Below are positions 53,023 through 61,540 of a stretch of 64,000 nucleotides of DNA, in pieces. The notes beneath the pieces are model-generated. The model did no database searches. It saw only the letters and a list, made by a program, of their open reading frames with translations, and was not told the DNA's origin. This DNA is from Saprospira grandis str. Lewin (GTDB lineage: Bacteria > Bacteroidota > Bacteroidia > Chitinophagales > Saprospiraceae), in the NCBI RefSeq assembly GCF_000250635.1, contig NC_016940.1, positions 3,410,501 to 3,474,500 on the forward strand. The letters run 5' to 3'. How positions within the stretch are numbered: position 1 is the first letter of the stretch; each line of letters starts with the position of its first letter. Made by a program: the position numbers and the translations under genes.

Positions 53023-53718
53023 ATGAACCAATCCGTAAAAACACTCACTGCCGAAGAGCAGGCCCTATTTGATGAAATGGGGGACCAACATATCCTTAGC
53101 TCTATCGATACGCCTATGCGAGAGGATGCTTTTTTGCTTTCCGATGAGGAAAAAGTAGAGCAGATTCAAGCCTATTTTAAGGCTATCATGGAAATTATGG
53201 GGCTCGATCTCAACGATGACTCCCTAAAAGGGACCCCCTACCGAGTGGCTAAAATGTATGTTAAGGAGATTTTTAGTGGCCTCAATCCCGCCAATAAACC
53301 CAAAATTGCCCTTTTCGAAAATAAATATCAGTATGAAGAAATGCTGATCGAGAAGAACATTTTGCTGCAGTCTACCTGCGAACACCACTTTTTGCCCATC
53401 TATGGCAAGGCCCATGTAGCATATATTCCCAATGGTAAAGTGATCGGCCTCTCAAAGATTAACCGATTAGTGCAGTATTATGCCAAACGCCCGCAGGTGC
53501 AAGAACGCCTAAGCCGCCAAATCTTAGAAGAGCTCAAAACGAGCCTAGGCACCAATGATGTGGCCGTTTATATTGATGCAAAACATATGTGTGTCTCTAC
53601 CCGAGGCATCCAAGATATATCTAGTAGTACGGTAACAACCGCCTACAGTGGTCAATTTGAAAAAGAGCAGTTCCGCAAGGAGTTTTTAGCTGCCATTCAC
53701 CATGATGTCCGCTACTAA
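53023..53718 (+). CDS. folE: GTP cyclohydrolase I
   Basis: 231 residues. [40 protein letters not shown] (zinc Cys and His) and [20 protein letters not shown] are classical, and [19 protein letters not shown] contains the second zinc cysteine. It turns GTP into dihydroneopterin triphosphate, the first step to folate. The 285-base upstream gap is AT-rich with no gene. A terminator follows. Confidence 0.96.
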   Translation: MNQSVKTLTAEEQALFDEMGDQHILSSIDTPMREDAFLLSDEEKVEQIQAYFKAIMEIMGLDLNDDSLKGTPYRVAKMYVKEIFSGLNPANKPKIALFENKYQYEEMLIEKNILLQSTCEHHFLPIYGKAHVAYIPNGKVIGLSKINRLVQYYAKRPQVQERLSRQILEELKTSLGTNDVAVYIDAKHMCVSTRGIQDISSSTVTTAYSGQFEKEQFRKEFLAAIHHDVRY

Positions 53719-53752
53719 ATGTTGCTCCTTACAGCTAGATGTTTATTGTTGT

Positions 53753-53781
53753 AGGTCCTCTGGGAAGAGGGCCTTTTTTTT
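53753..53781 (+). terminator. Terminator after folE
   Basis: AGGTCCTC and GAGGGCCT pair (one wobble) around TGGGAA and are followed by seven T. Confidence 0.75.
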
Positions 53782-53929
53782 GGGGGCCTCCGCAGCAAAG
53801 CTGCGGCGCTACGCTTCAGGGCTCGCTGCTCGCTCGGCCCTTCGCTTTTTCGCTTTGCTCAAAAGCTCGGTCTGGCCCTGCGGGCCACCCTTCCGCATCG
53901 CTAGGCCTGCGGGCGCTTCGCGCCCTGTC
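53782..53929 (+). repeat. Intergenic repeat, type B (copy 19)
   Basis: TGGGGGCCTCC, stem GCAGC-AAA-GCTGC, GGCTCGCTGCTCGCTCGGCC, long hairpin of GCTTTTTCGCTTTGCTCAAA type, stem GGCCC-TGC-GGGCC between GGTCT and ACC, end TCGCTAGGCCTGCGGG plus GGCGC-TTC-GCGCC. Directly follows the folE terminator. Confidence 0.87.
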
Positions 53930-54029
53930 TACCGCAAATATAAAGGACCCACTAAACAACTTCTTTCCTTAGGCTGTTGTATAAACATCAAAAAATCTTA
54001 TTTTGACCTGATCCAATTCAGTAGACTAT

Positions 54030-54719
54030 ATGCAAGCAGATTCTAACGCTAAAATTATCCTCACCGCCGATGGCTCTCACAGCCTAGAGTCGGCAAAGTT
54101 TGCCGCCAGTTACCACTCTACACATGGCGCCATCCAAGAAACCGATACTGTTTTTATACAAGCGGCCTTGGCCCATCAACTCACTAAGGGGCCAGAACAA
54201 TTAGCTATTTTAGAAATTGGTTTTGGTACCGGCCTAAATGCCCTCATGAGCTATTTGTATAGCCAAAAAGAAGCCCCCCAATGCCAAATTCAGTATTTGG
54301 CCCTAGAGGCTTATCCCATTTCTAACGAAACCGCTGCGGCCCTTAATTATACCCAAGAACTAGCGGCCCCAACTAGCCAAGCTACTTTTCTCGCTATGCA
54401 CAGCCAGCCCAACCGCTGGCAAACCCTAGCCGAAAACTTTAATTTCTGCTTGAATATTCAGCGTTTTGAGGACTTATCGGCCCAAAATGCTTTTGATATT
54501 GTCTACTATGATGCTTTCTCTCCCAATGTGCAAGCCGAACTTTGGGAGGAACCCATGCTCAAAAAGATTTATGAGGCCATGCGCCCCGGCGCTTGCCTCA
54601 CGACCTACTGCGCCAAAGGCGCCTTTAAGCGATTACTCAAAAGTATCGGCTTTAGGGTAGAAGCCCTGCCTGGCCCAAAGGGCAAAAGAGAAATGACCAG
54701 AGCCTTTAAGGAGGCCTAA
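54030..54719 (+). CDS. mnmD: tRNA 5-(aminomethyl)-2-thiouridine methyltransferase domain protein (MnmD)
   Basis: 229 residues. ILEIGFGTGLNALMSYLYSQ is the SAM loop, FDIVYYDAFSPNVQAELWEE the catalytic-region motif, and CLTTYCAKGAFKRLLKSIGF the third, matching the methyltransferase half of MnmC. The FAD oxidase half of the fused MnmC is absent, as usual in this phylum, so it is the stand-alone MnmD type. It methylates the wobble uridine of some tRNAs. A terminator follows immediately. Confidence 0.9.
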   Translation: MQADSNAKIILTADGSHSLESAKFAASYHSTHGAIQETDTVFIQAALAHQLTKGPEQLAILEIGFGTGLNALMSYLYSQKEAPQCQIQYLALEAYPISNETAAALNYTQELAAPTSQATFLAMHSQPNRWQTLAENFNFCLNIQRFEDLSAQNAFDIVYYDAFSPNVQAELWEEPMLKKIYEAMRPGACLTTYCAKGAFKRLLKSIGFRVEALPGPKGKREMTRAFKEA

Positions 54720-54721
54720 GC

Positions 54722-54752
54722 AAAAAGCCTTGTAGAAATGCAAGGCTTTTTT
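54722..54752 (+). terminator. Terminator after mnmD
   Basis: AAAAAGCCTTG and CAAGGCTTTTT pair around an 8-base loop; the stem ends in a T run. The rest of 54753-55001 is AT-rich with no gene. Confidence 0.83.
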
Positions 54753-55001
54753 CTTGCCCATTCAATAGCTAAAATACTGTTCCGAGCTTTGCCATTGAAA
54801 AGTATTTCAGTCTAGTGAAAATATAAGATCAAGCTTCTATCTAGCGCACTGACTAAATTGCCTTTAAGGCATTCAGCCCAAAAAAGGCCCAAAAGAAGGC
54901 CAAAAAAAATTAGTTTAACGCTATAAATCTCTTACCTTTCTAAGGCATAGCATACTACATTCTACTACGCATACACACTTAATAATTTACCCAATTATCT
55001 T

Positions 55002-55352
55002 ATGGAACGGAAAACCATTATCCAGTGGAGTATCACAGGAGCGGCGGTCCTCTTTTTTTTGGTCGTCCTCATCTATACGATTGACTATATTGCTTTTCGC
55101 GATGACCGTATCAAAAATAATTTGGCCACCAGTTTCTGTGAGTGCACCCTAATGGAAGCGGTCCAAAATGGCGATTATGAACTGCTCGAAGAAGGCTTCC
55201 AATATGCCACTGGCCTAAATCCCTGCTTTGCGGAGGAGTTTGAACCCTACAAAAAAGGCCTTTCTGATGCGCAAAGAGAGTTTTTTCTCCAAGATTTAGA
55301 GAAGCGAATCTTTAAGCGTTGCCCGCATAGCGCAGAGAAAATTTTTCAATAA
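55002..55352 (+). CDS. Small membrane-anchored protein (116 aa)
   Basis: One N-terminal membrane helix (about 11-30, TGAAVLFFLVVLIYTIDYI) followed by an 85-residue soluble part with four Cys (CECTLMEA, NPCFAEEF, KRCPHSAE). The three spaced Cys groups suggest disulfides or a metal site outside the cytoplasm, which is inference. No family recognised. Confidence 0.72.
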   Translation: MERKTIIQWSITGAAVLFFLVVLIYTIDYIAFRDDRIKNNLATSFCECTLMEAVQNGDYELLEEGFQYATGLNPCFAEEFEPYKKGLSDAQREFFLQDLEKRIFKRCPHSAEKIFQ

Positions 55353-55385
55353 ATTGGAGCTGCCAAAGCCGCCCAAACGGTCCCC

Positions 55386-55512
55386 GGCCTAGCGCTGTGG
55401 AGGGGTGGCCGAAGGCCAGACCAAAGGCGAAACGAAGTGGAGCCTGAAGGGCCGAGCAGACTTGCGAGCCCCGCAACATAGCGCCGACGAGCGCAGCGAG
55501 GCGGAGGCCCCA
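55386..55512 (-). repeat. Intergenic repeat, type B (copy 20)
   Basis: GGCCTAGCGCTGTGGAGG, stem GGCC-GAA-GGCC before AGACC, variable hairpin, core GGGCCGAGCAGACTTGCGAG, end GGCGGAGGCCCCAAG. The GGGG end is 31 bases before the ligA ATG. Confidence 0.87.
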
Positions 55513-55542
55513 AGACCACAAAAAAAATTCATACCTTAACTT

Positions 55543-57675
55543 ATGCGTTACTCTGCTCAAGAGCAAAAAGAATTATTTGAGCGCTCTAAAGCGCTCTTGG
55601 CCCAAAAGCCATTGCCTACAGAAGAGGCTGTTATTCAGGAGCTAATTGCCCTGATTACTTATCATGAATGGCGCTATTATGTGCTCGATCAGCCCCTGCT
55701 GAGTGATTATGAATATGATCAGTTATTTCGAGAATTGAAGCGCTTGGAAGAGGCGGCCCCCCAATGGGTTTTTCCGCATTCGCCCACGCAAAGAGTGTCT
55801 AGCGACCTGACAGAGGGCTTTCTGACGGTGGAGCATCTGACGCCTACGCTTTCTTTGGAGAACTCTGAAAATATGGAGGATCTTCAGGATTTTGAGCAGC
55901 GTCTTCGCCGTCTTTTACCCGAAGATTTGGCCCAAAATGAACTGGCCTATTGTGTAGAACCCAAGTTTGATGGGGGAACAATTGTGTTGGTTTATGAAAA
56001 TGATCAGTTGGTCCGTGCCGCCACTCGCGGAAATGGAGAAAAAGGCGATGAAATCACGGCCAATGCCCGCGCCATTGCTAGCATTCCCTTACAGGCCAAT
56101 TTTAGTAAATACGGCATCCAAAAAGTGGAACTGCGCGGAGAGGCCCTGATCCGAAAAGATCGTTTTGAGCGGGTCAATGAAAAGCGTGCCGCCGCTGGAG
56201 AGGCCCTTTTTGCCAACCCCAGAAATGCTGCAACGGGCTGCCTTCGCCTAAAAGATCCACAGCAAGTAAAAGCCCGATCATTAGAGGCTTTTGTCTATCA
56301 AATGGGCTTTGCGGTTAATGCCGAAGCCGAAAATGTTTTGGACCAATTTGAGAGCCATTGGGATATTTTGGCTTGTTTGGCCGACCTAGGTTTTAAGGTC
56401 CCAACAGCCGATAAAGAGCGGGCGCTTTGCCCCAATATTGCCGCCGTAGGCGATTTTTGCGCCCAATGGGAGGCCCAAAGAGAAGATTATGCCTATGAAA
56501 TTGATGGCATGGTGGTCAAGCTGAATAACTTGGCCCTACAAGAAATTTGCGGCTACACCAATCATCATCCCCGTTGGGCGATTGCCTATAAATTTACGGC
56601 CAAAGAGGCCAGTTCTGTCCTCGAAACCGTAGAGTATCAGGTGGGCCGAACGGGGGCTATTACGCCCGTGGCCAAAATTCGCCCTGTCGAGTTGGCTGGG
56701 GTGACCGTGAGCTCGGTTTCTCTACATAATGCCGAGCAAATTGCCGAAAAAGATTTGCGCATTGGCGATCATGTGCTGGTCAAAAGAGCGGGAGATGTGA
56801 TTCCCCAAATCGTTAAACCCCTAGAAGATTTGCGGACAGGGGAGGAGCAGCCTATTGTTTTTCCAAGCAATTGTCCCGTTTGCGATTCTTTGCTGGAACG
56901 TCCTGAGGGCGAAGCCGTTTGGCGCTGTATCAACCCCGATTGTGAGGCCCAAATCCTAGAGCGCATCAAGCATTTTGTCTCTAAGGGAGCCATGGATATT
57001 TCTGGTTTTGGCGCCGCTTATGTCGAGAAGTTTTATGAGGAGGGCCTGCTGCATGGCCTAGCCGATGTTTACCGCCTAGATTATGAAAAAATTGCTCAGT
57101 TCGAGGGCTTTGGCCAGCGCTCTGTCGCCAAATTGCAAGAGGCGATTGAGGCCTCGAAAAACCAACCGATTTTCCGCCTCATTTATGCCCTTGGCCTGCG
57201 GCATGTCGGTTCGGGCAATGCCAAAATTTTGGCGGCTGTGGTCTCCGATATCCGAGAACTCAAAAATTGGAGCATCGAGCAGCTCAGCGAGTTAAAGGAT
57301 GTGGGCCCAAAAATGGCCCAGTCGGTCTATGATAGCTTTCAATTGCCAGCCATCCAACAGTTATTGGAGGAGCTAGGCGAATTGGGCCTCAACCTCAAAC
57401 AATTAGAAGAAGAAAAACCCCAAGAGGGCCCCAAAGAAGGCCCCTTTGCCAATAAAAAGGTCCTGTTTACGGGCAGTTTGCAAGAGATGAGCCGCTCGGA
57501 AGCCAAAAAACGCCTGCTGGCCGCTGGGGGCATTGCCGCCTCTTCGGTCTCCAAAAATCTAGACTTTTTGGTGGTGGGCGAAAAAGCAGGCTCTAAACTC
57601 AAAAAAGCCCAAGATTTGGGCATCAATATCCTTACAGAAGCAGAATTTTTAGCCCAACTAGACGGGCAGTCGTAA
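55543..57675 (+). CDS. ligA: NAD-dependent DNA ligase LigA
   Basis: 710 residues. The Ia domain (HEWRYYVLDQPLLSDYEYDQ) is followed by the adenylation domain with the nucleotide-accepting Lys141 in CVEPKFDGG, and RGNGEKGDEIT. An OB fold, a zinc finger (CPVCDSLLERPEGEAVWRC, then CEAQ), helix-hairpin-helix repeats and a C-terminal BRCT domain (VLFTGSLQEMSRSEAKKRL) follow. It seals nicks during replication and repair. Length slightly above the typical 670. The 166-residue gene follows after 14 bases. Confidence 0.97.
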   Translation: MRYSAQEQKELFERSKALLAQKPLPTEEAVIQELIALITYHEWRYYVLDQPLLSDYEYDQLFRELKRLEEAAPQWVFPHSPTQRVSSDLTEGFLTVEHLTPTLSLENSENMEDLQDFEQRLRRLLPEDLAQNELAYCVEPKFDGGTIVLVYENDQLVRAATRGNGEKGDEITANARAIASIPLQANFSKYGIQKVELRGEALIRKDRFERVNEKRAAAGEALFANPRNAATGCLRLKDPQQVKARSLEAFVYQMGFAVNAEAENVLDQFESHWDILACLADLGFKVPTADKERALCPNIAAVGDFCAQWEAQREDYAYEIDGMVVKLNNLALQEICGYTNHHPRWAIAYKFTAKEASSVLETVEYQVGRTGAITPVAKIRPVELAGVTVSSVSLHNAEQIAEKDLRIGDHVLVKRAGDVIPQIVKPLEDLRTGEEQPIVFPSNCPVCDSLLERPEGEAVWRCINPDCEAQILERIKHFVSKGAMDISGFGAAYVEKFYEEGLLHGLADVYRLDYEKIAQFEGFGQRSVAKLQEAIEASKNQPIFRLIYALGLRHVGSGNAKILAAVVSDIRELKNWSIEQLSELKDVGPKMAQSVYDSFQLPAIQQLLEELGELGLNLKQLEEEKPQEGPKEGPFANKKVLFTGSLQEMSRSEAKKRLLAAGGIAASSVSKNLDFLVVGEKAGSKLKKAQDLGINILTEAEFLAQLDGQS

Positions 57676-57689
57676 AACTTATAATAATC

Positions 57690-58190
57690 ATGAAACAACT
57701 AGCTGATTACTACGCTACTATTGAAGCGGCTATCCAGAAATTGGGCGTAGATCCCAAGGTTTGCCGCACCGACAAAGAAAACCGCTGGCATTTGCATCGT
57801 GGCAATGCCCAAGTTGTGGTCCTCCTCAGAGAATCGACCACTTTTGAGCAGAAAAAACGCCCTAGCCTCGTGATCGTTTCGCCTATCGTGGTGGTGCCCG
57901 CAGCTATCGAAGCCCGCCAAGAATTGATGGAACTGATCCTCAAAACGAACCACCAACTCATTACCGAGAGCTTCTCGATGACCAGAGAACAGGCCGGCCA
58001 TGAGGTGGTTTACCTCAGCTCTACTTACTTTATCGAGGAGATGAGCGTGGAGGAAATTGAGTATTCGCTAAGCAGCCAGAGCTATTTTGCCCTGCAATTT
58101 ACTAGCCTGCTCAGAAAGCGCTTTATGGGCATTGATGATAAAGAAACAAGCAAAAAAGAACATACGCCTTTCAAATTAGATGATGAGTAA
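57690..58190 (+). CDS. YbjN/CesT-fold-like cytoplasmic protein (166 aa)
   Basis: Alternating helices and strands: LADYYATIEAAIQKLGVDPK, WHLHRGNAQVVVLLRE, PSLVIVSPIVVVPA, then AIEARQELMELILKTNHQLI. This order resembles the YbjN / type III chaperone-like fold. No catalytic residues. It lies 14 bases after ligA, likely co-transcribed. The function is unknown. Confidence 0.75.
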   Translation: MKQLADYYATIEAAIQKLGVDPKVCRTDKENRWHLHRGNAQVVVLLRESTTFEQKKRPSLVIVSPIVVVPAAIEARQELMELILKTNHQLITESFSMTREQAGHEVVYLSSTYFIEEMSVEEIEYSLSSQSYFALQFTSLLRKRFMGIDDKETSKKEHTPFKLDDE

Positions 58191-58201
58191 GATCTAGTTT
58201 T

Positions 58202-58327
58202 TTGGGGGCGGCCCCTTCCGCTAGGTTAAAAGCCAGCGCAAAGCGGTATCGCTACAAAATGAGGGTTGAAACCCTCATGAATTACTGCTCGGCCCATTGC
58301 GCAGCTCGCAGGTCTGCTCGGCCCTTT
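58202..58327. repeat. Degenerate intergenic repeat (copy 21)
   Basis: Begins GGGGGCGGCCCC, contains GAGGG-TTGAAA-CCCTC, and ends with the core GCGCAGCTCGCAGGTCTGCT + CGGCCC, but the middle stems are missing. Probably a rearranged or decayed copy. Confidence 0.6.
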
Positions 58328-58336
58328 AGGACCAAT

Positions 58337-58372
58337 AAAAATGGCCCATAACAATTTGTTATGGGCCATTTT
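58337..58372. terminator. Bidirectional terminator between convergent genes
   Basis: AAAATGGCCCATAACAA pairs with TTGTTATGGGCCATTTT, a nearly perfect 17-bp hairpin, between the YbjN-like gene and nadB. Confidence 0.88.
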
Positions 58373-58375
58373 GCT

Positions 58376-59980
58376 TTATAGGCGAGTATCATCCAAATAC
58401 TCTTGTCGGTTGGGATAATCCGTAGTAAAATGTAGCCCCCGACTTTCTCGGCGGATAGCCGCCGAGCGAGTGACCAAATAGGCCACGGTAATCAGGTTGC
58501 GCAGCTCGCAAAGCGCAGGCGAAATTCTACTTTTGTTATACAGTTCTTCGGTTTCTTCATAGAGTAGGCGCAAGCGAGAAAAGGCCCGCTCCAAACGCAG
58601 ATTAGAGCGTACAATACCCACATAACTGCTCATAATTTCTTTGAGCTCTTTCATACTTTGGGTAATGAGGACCAATTCTTTGGGGTCTTGGCTGCCTGTG
58701 GCTTCCCAGGCGGGAATCCCCTCTTTCCAGTCCCACTCTCCTAGTTTTTGGTCCAGATCCTTGGCAATGCGATCGGCAAAGACGAGGCCCTCTAGCAAGG
58801 AGTTGGACGCTAGGCGGTTGGCCCCATGTAGGCCCGTGCTGGTGCATTCGCCGCAGGCATAAAGGCGATGGATAGAGGTTTGTCCCCAAGCATCGGTTTC
58901 AATGCCGCCACAAAAGTAATGGCAGGCGGGTACTACGGGAATCATCTGCTCAAAGGGATCGATACCGATGCTTTTGCATTTTTCATAAATATTGGGAAAA
59001 TGGGCCAAAAAAGCTTCCTGCTCCAAATGTCGACAATCTAAATACATGCAGTCAGAGCCACTATTTTTCATCTCTTGGTCAATGGCTCTAGCTACAATAT
59101 CACGAGGGGCCAAAGATTTTCGGGGGTCGTATTTCTGCATGAATTCTTGGCCCTCGGCATCTTTTAAGATGCCTCCAAATCCACGGACGGCCTCAGAGAC
59201 CAAGAAAACGGGATTTTCTCCAGCGGGATTATAAAGGGCGGTAGGGTGAAATTGCACAAATTCCATATTTCGCACTCTTCCTTTGGCCCGATAGGTCATG
59301 GCCATGCCGTCTCCTGTGGCAATCGTTGGGTTGGTGGTCGATTTATAGACCTGTCCCGCACCACCAGAAGCCATAACGGTGGCTTTGGCCAAAATGCGCT
59401 CCGCTCGATTAGTTTTTAAGTTGAGGGAGTAGCAACCATAGCACTCAATATTGGGACTAAGTCGAGTGACCCAACGGCCCAGATGATGCTGCGTCAAAAG
59501 GTCAATAGCAAAATGATGCTCTAAGACTTCAATATTGGGGAGCTCTTTGGCTTTGGCCAGCAAGGCCCGCTGAATTTCTCGGCCAGTGATGTCTTTATAA
59601 TGCAAAATGCGGTTTTCAGAATGTCCGCCTTCTCGACCCAAATCATACTGTTCATCCTGCTTTTCTTTGTCAAAGCGAGTGCCCCAGTCAATGAGCTCGC
59701 GCACTCGGCTAGGGCCTTCTTCGACCACAATCCGAACAATTTCCTCATCACAGAGGCCATCGCCAGCATCTAGGGTGTCTTCAATATGCTTTTGGTAAGA
59801 GTCTTTCTGATCGTCCCAAACGGCAGCTACTCCCCCTTGGGCATAGCTAGTATTACTTTCAGAAGAGATGGTTTTGCTGAGTACGGCAATACTTATTTGG
59901 GGCTGTTTTTGGGCCATCCGAATGGCAAAGCTGAGTCCAGCCACGCCAGAGCCCAAGACCAAAATATCTACTTTTTTCAT
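58376..59980 (-). CDS. nadB: L-aspartate oxidase
   Basis: I chose ATG 59980 (534 residues): MKKVDILVLGSGVAGLSFAI starts the FAD fold, and the longer reading overlaps the upstream gene. NTSYAQGGVAAVW, REGGHSENRILHYKDITGRE, FVQFHPTALYNPAG and GLHGANRLASNSLLEGLVFA are typical. It oxidises aspartate to iminoaspartate, the first step of de novo NAD synthesis. It begins 4 bases after the anmK stop, so the two are probably co-transcribed. nadE is upstream on the same strand. Confidence 0.95.
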   Translation of the reverse strand: MKKVDILVLGSGVAGLSFAIRMAQKQPQISIAVLSKTISSESNTSYAQGGVAAVWDDQKDSYQKHIEDTLDAGDGLCDEEIVRIVVEEGPSRVRELIDWGTRFDKEKQDEQYDLGREGGHSENRILHYKDITGREIQRALLAKAKELPNIEVLEHHFAIDLLTQHHLGRWVTRLSPNIECYGCYSLNLKTNRAERILAKATVMASGGAGQVYKSTTNPTIATGDGMAMTYRAKGRVRNMEFVQFHPTALYNPAGENPVFLVSEAVRGFGGILKDAEGQEFMQKYDPRKSLAPRDIVARAIDQEMKNSGSDCMYLDCRHLEQEAFLAHFPNIYEKCKSIGIDPFEQMIPVVPACHYFCGGIETDAWGQTSIHRLYACGECTSTGLHGANRLASNSLLEGLVFADRIAKDLDQKLGEWDWKEGIPAWEATGSQDPKELVLITQSMKELKEIMSSYVGIVRSNLRLERAFSRLRLLYEETEELYNKSRISPALCELRNLITVAYLVTRSAAIRRESRGLHFTTDYPNRQEYLDDTRL

Positions 59981-59984
59981 AATC

Positions 59985-61097
59985 TTAAGATTTGGGGGGC
60001 GGCCAGTGGATACCCCCATTGATACTTGCTTTTTTTGCGCCGGTCACTTGGGGCCAGGCATTTGTTTGTTTTTCCCAACGCAGTAGGCCAAGTAGGGCCA
60101 TTAGTAGGGCTTCTTTAAATTCGATAATGTTGTTGTCGGGCAGAAAAATATCAATGCCCAAATCTTCTACATAGGCTTGTAATTGGCCCAAAAGGTAGTG
60201 ATTAAAAGCACCACCACCAGAGACCAAGAGTTTACCGGCCTGCCCAAAGCCCTCCTCTTTTTGGAGGTCTAAAATGCTTTGTCGCAGGCTAATTCCAATG
60301 AGTTCGCAAACTGTAGCCAGTTTATCTTCTGTACTGGCCTCAAATTCGGCTAAGATGCGGAGCTGTGGCCCTTGCACCCAGGCATTGGAGAGCGATTTGG
60401 GATAAGGTTGCTGATAAAATGGGTCGGAGAGTAGGGCGGCCAATAATTCTTCTTGAACCTCTCCTTGGCTGGCCCATTGGCCGCTCTCATCATAGCTGGC
60501 GCCCTTTTCTTGGGCCAAAAAGTTGAGCAGTTGGTTTGCGGGGGCAAAGTCAAAGGCGCGCCAGTTTTGGCCTGCCTTGGCCGATAAGTTGGCAATGCCG
60601 CCTAGGTTGAGGTAATAACTGTAGCCCGGAAATAGGTAGGCGTCGGCAATGGGGGCCAGGGGGGCACCTTCTCCAGACAAGCTGAGGTCTTGGCTTCTAA
60701 AGTCGCTAATTACGGGCCGTTTTGTCAGGGCGGCCAAGGCGCTGCCCCGCCCAATTTGTGCTCCAAAACGCTTGTCGGGTTCATGAAAAACGGTATGTCC
60801 ATGCGAGGCAATGAAGTCGAGCCGCCGAATGTTGTTTTGGGCCAAAAACTGCTGCACTAATTCGGCCATATAAAAGCCAAAGTATTGGTCGGTTTTGGCA
60901 TAAATGAGGGCCGATTGTTGGGGTAGGGCCCGCAGCCGATCCTCCCAACTGCTGGAGTAGGGCAGGCTTTGGGCGGCGAGCAGCTCCCAGTTTTCTAGGC
61001 CGTTTTGGCCCCATTGCATACGGCAGTAGGCGAGGTCTAGTCCATCTAGGGAGGAGCCTGACATTAGGCCAAGGATATAGTAGTTTTTGCTGGACAT
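59985..61097 (-). CDS. anmK: Anhydro-N-acetylmuramic acid kinase
   Basis: I chose ATG 61097 (370 residues). The 38 residues before it only translate the type A repeat. YILGLMSGSSLDGLDLAY is the family's first ATP motif. IASHGHTVFHEP, RGSALAALTKRPVISDFRSQ, YYLNLGGIANLS and LLVSGGGAFNHYLL follow. It converts anhydro-MurNAc from cell-wall turnover to MurNAc-6-phosphate. A role beside the amidase at 1-499 is plausible. nadB follows after 4 bases. Confidence 0.94.
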   Translation of the reverse strand: MSSKNYYILGLMSGSSLDGLDLAYCRMQWGQNGLENWELLAAQSLPYSSSWEDRLRALPQQSALIYAKTDQYFGFYMAELVQQFLAQNNIRRLDFIASHGHTVFHEPDKRFGAQIGRGSALAALTKRPVISDFRSQDLSLSGEGAPLAPIADAYLFPGYSYYLNLGGIANLSAKAGQNWRAFDFAPANQLLNFLAQEKGASYDESGQWASQGEVQEELLAALLSDPFYQQPYPKSLSNAWVQGPQLRILAEFEASTEDKLATVCELIGISLRQSILDLQKEEGFGQAGKLLVSGGGAFNHYLLGQLQAYVEDLGIDIFLPDNNIIEFKEALLMALLGLLRWEKQTNAWPQVTGAKKASINGGIHWPPPKS

Positions 61098-61111
61098 GCT
61101 GTTGTTTTTTT

Positions 61112-61230
61112 GGGGCTGCCCCAGCCAAAGGCTGGGTCGGGCTGTGTCGCAGCTCGCTGTTCGCTCGGCCCTGCGCCGCCAAAGGCGGCTGGGTCTGGCG
61201 CTTTGCGCCACTGCTTTCCATCCCTCAGCC
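61112..61230 (+). repeat. Intergenic repeat, type A (copy 22)
   Basis: TTGGGGCTGCCCC, stem AGCC-AAA-GGCT, core CAGCTCGCTGTTCGCTCGGC, hairpin GCCGCC-AAA-GGCGGC, stem GGCGC-TTT-GCGCC between GGTCT and AC, end CCATCCCTCAGCC, then the foldback element. Paired with the inverted type B copy at 61541. Confidence 0.88.
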
Positions 61231-61386
61231 AGATTTAATCGCGCTGCTTTGGCTATGGTTTGCTATGAATTTTCTGCTAGGCCAGCTATTTTTTAAGGGC
61301 ATAGCCTTCGCTATGGTCTAGAAAAATAGGGCCGACTAGTGGGAAATTGCTGCAAACAATAAAAGTGAGTGCGTTTAAATCTGGCT
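61227..61386 (+). repeat. 160-bp foldback (MITE-like) element, copy 2
   Basis: Same terminal repeats AGCCAGATTTAA / TTTAAATCTGGCT and same length as 14429-14588. The inner pair reads GGTTTGC / GCAAAC, with the last T:A pair of copy 1 changed to C:G on both sides. Confidence 0.75.
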
Positions 61387-61400
61387 ATTGCCGATGGCCC

Positions 61401-61521
61401 TTTGGGCCTGCAGGATGCAAAAATGGCCCAAACTCCCCCAATGGATTCCTTAGGGAATCCATTGGAGGGGAGGGTGGGCGGGTTAATATTAAGGAATGAG
61501 GAGCGCAGCGACGAATACCGT
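61401..61521 (-). repeat. 125-bp palindrome-containing module E, copy 2
   Basis: On the minus strand begins CGGTATTCGTCGCTGCGCTC and has CCCGCCCACCC and the palindrome ATGGATTCC-CTAA-GGAATCCAT, then GGCCC-AAA-GGGCC. Homologous to 37501-37625. Confidence 0.8.
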
Positions 61522-61540
61522 TCTTACAGCAGAATGGCAA

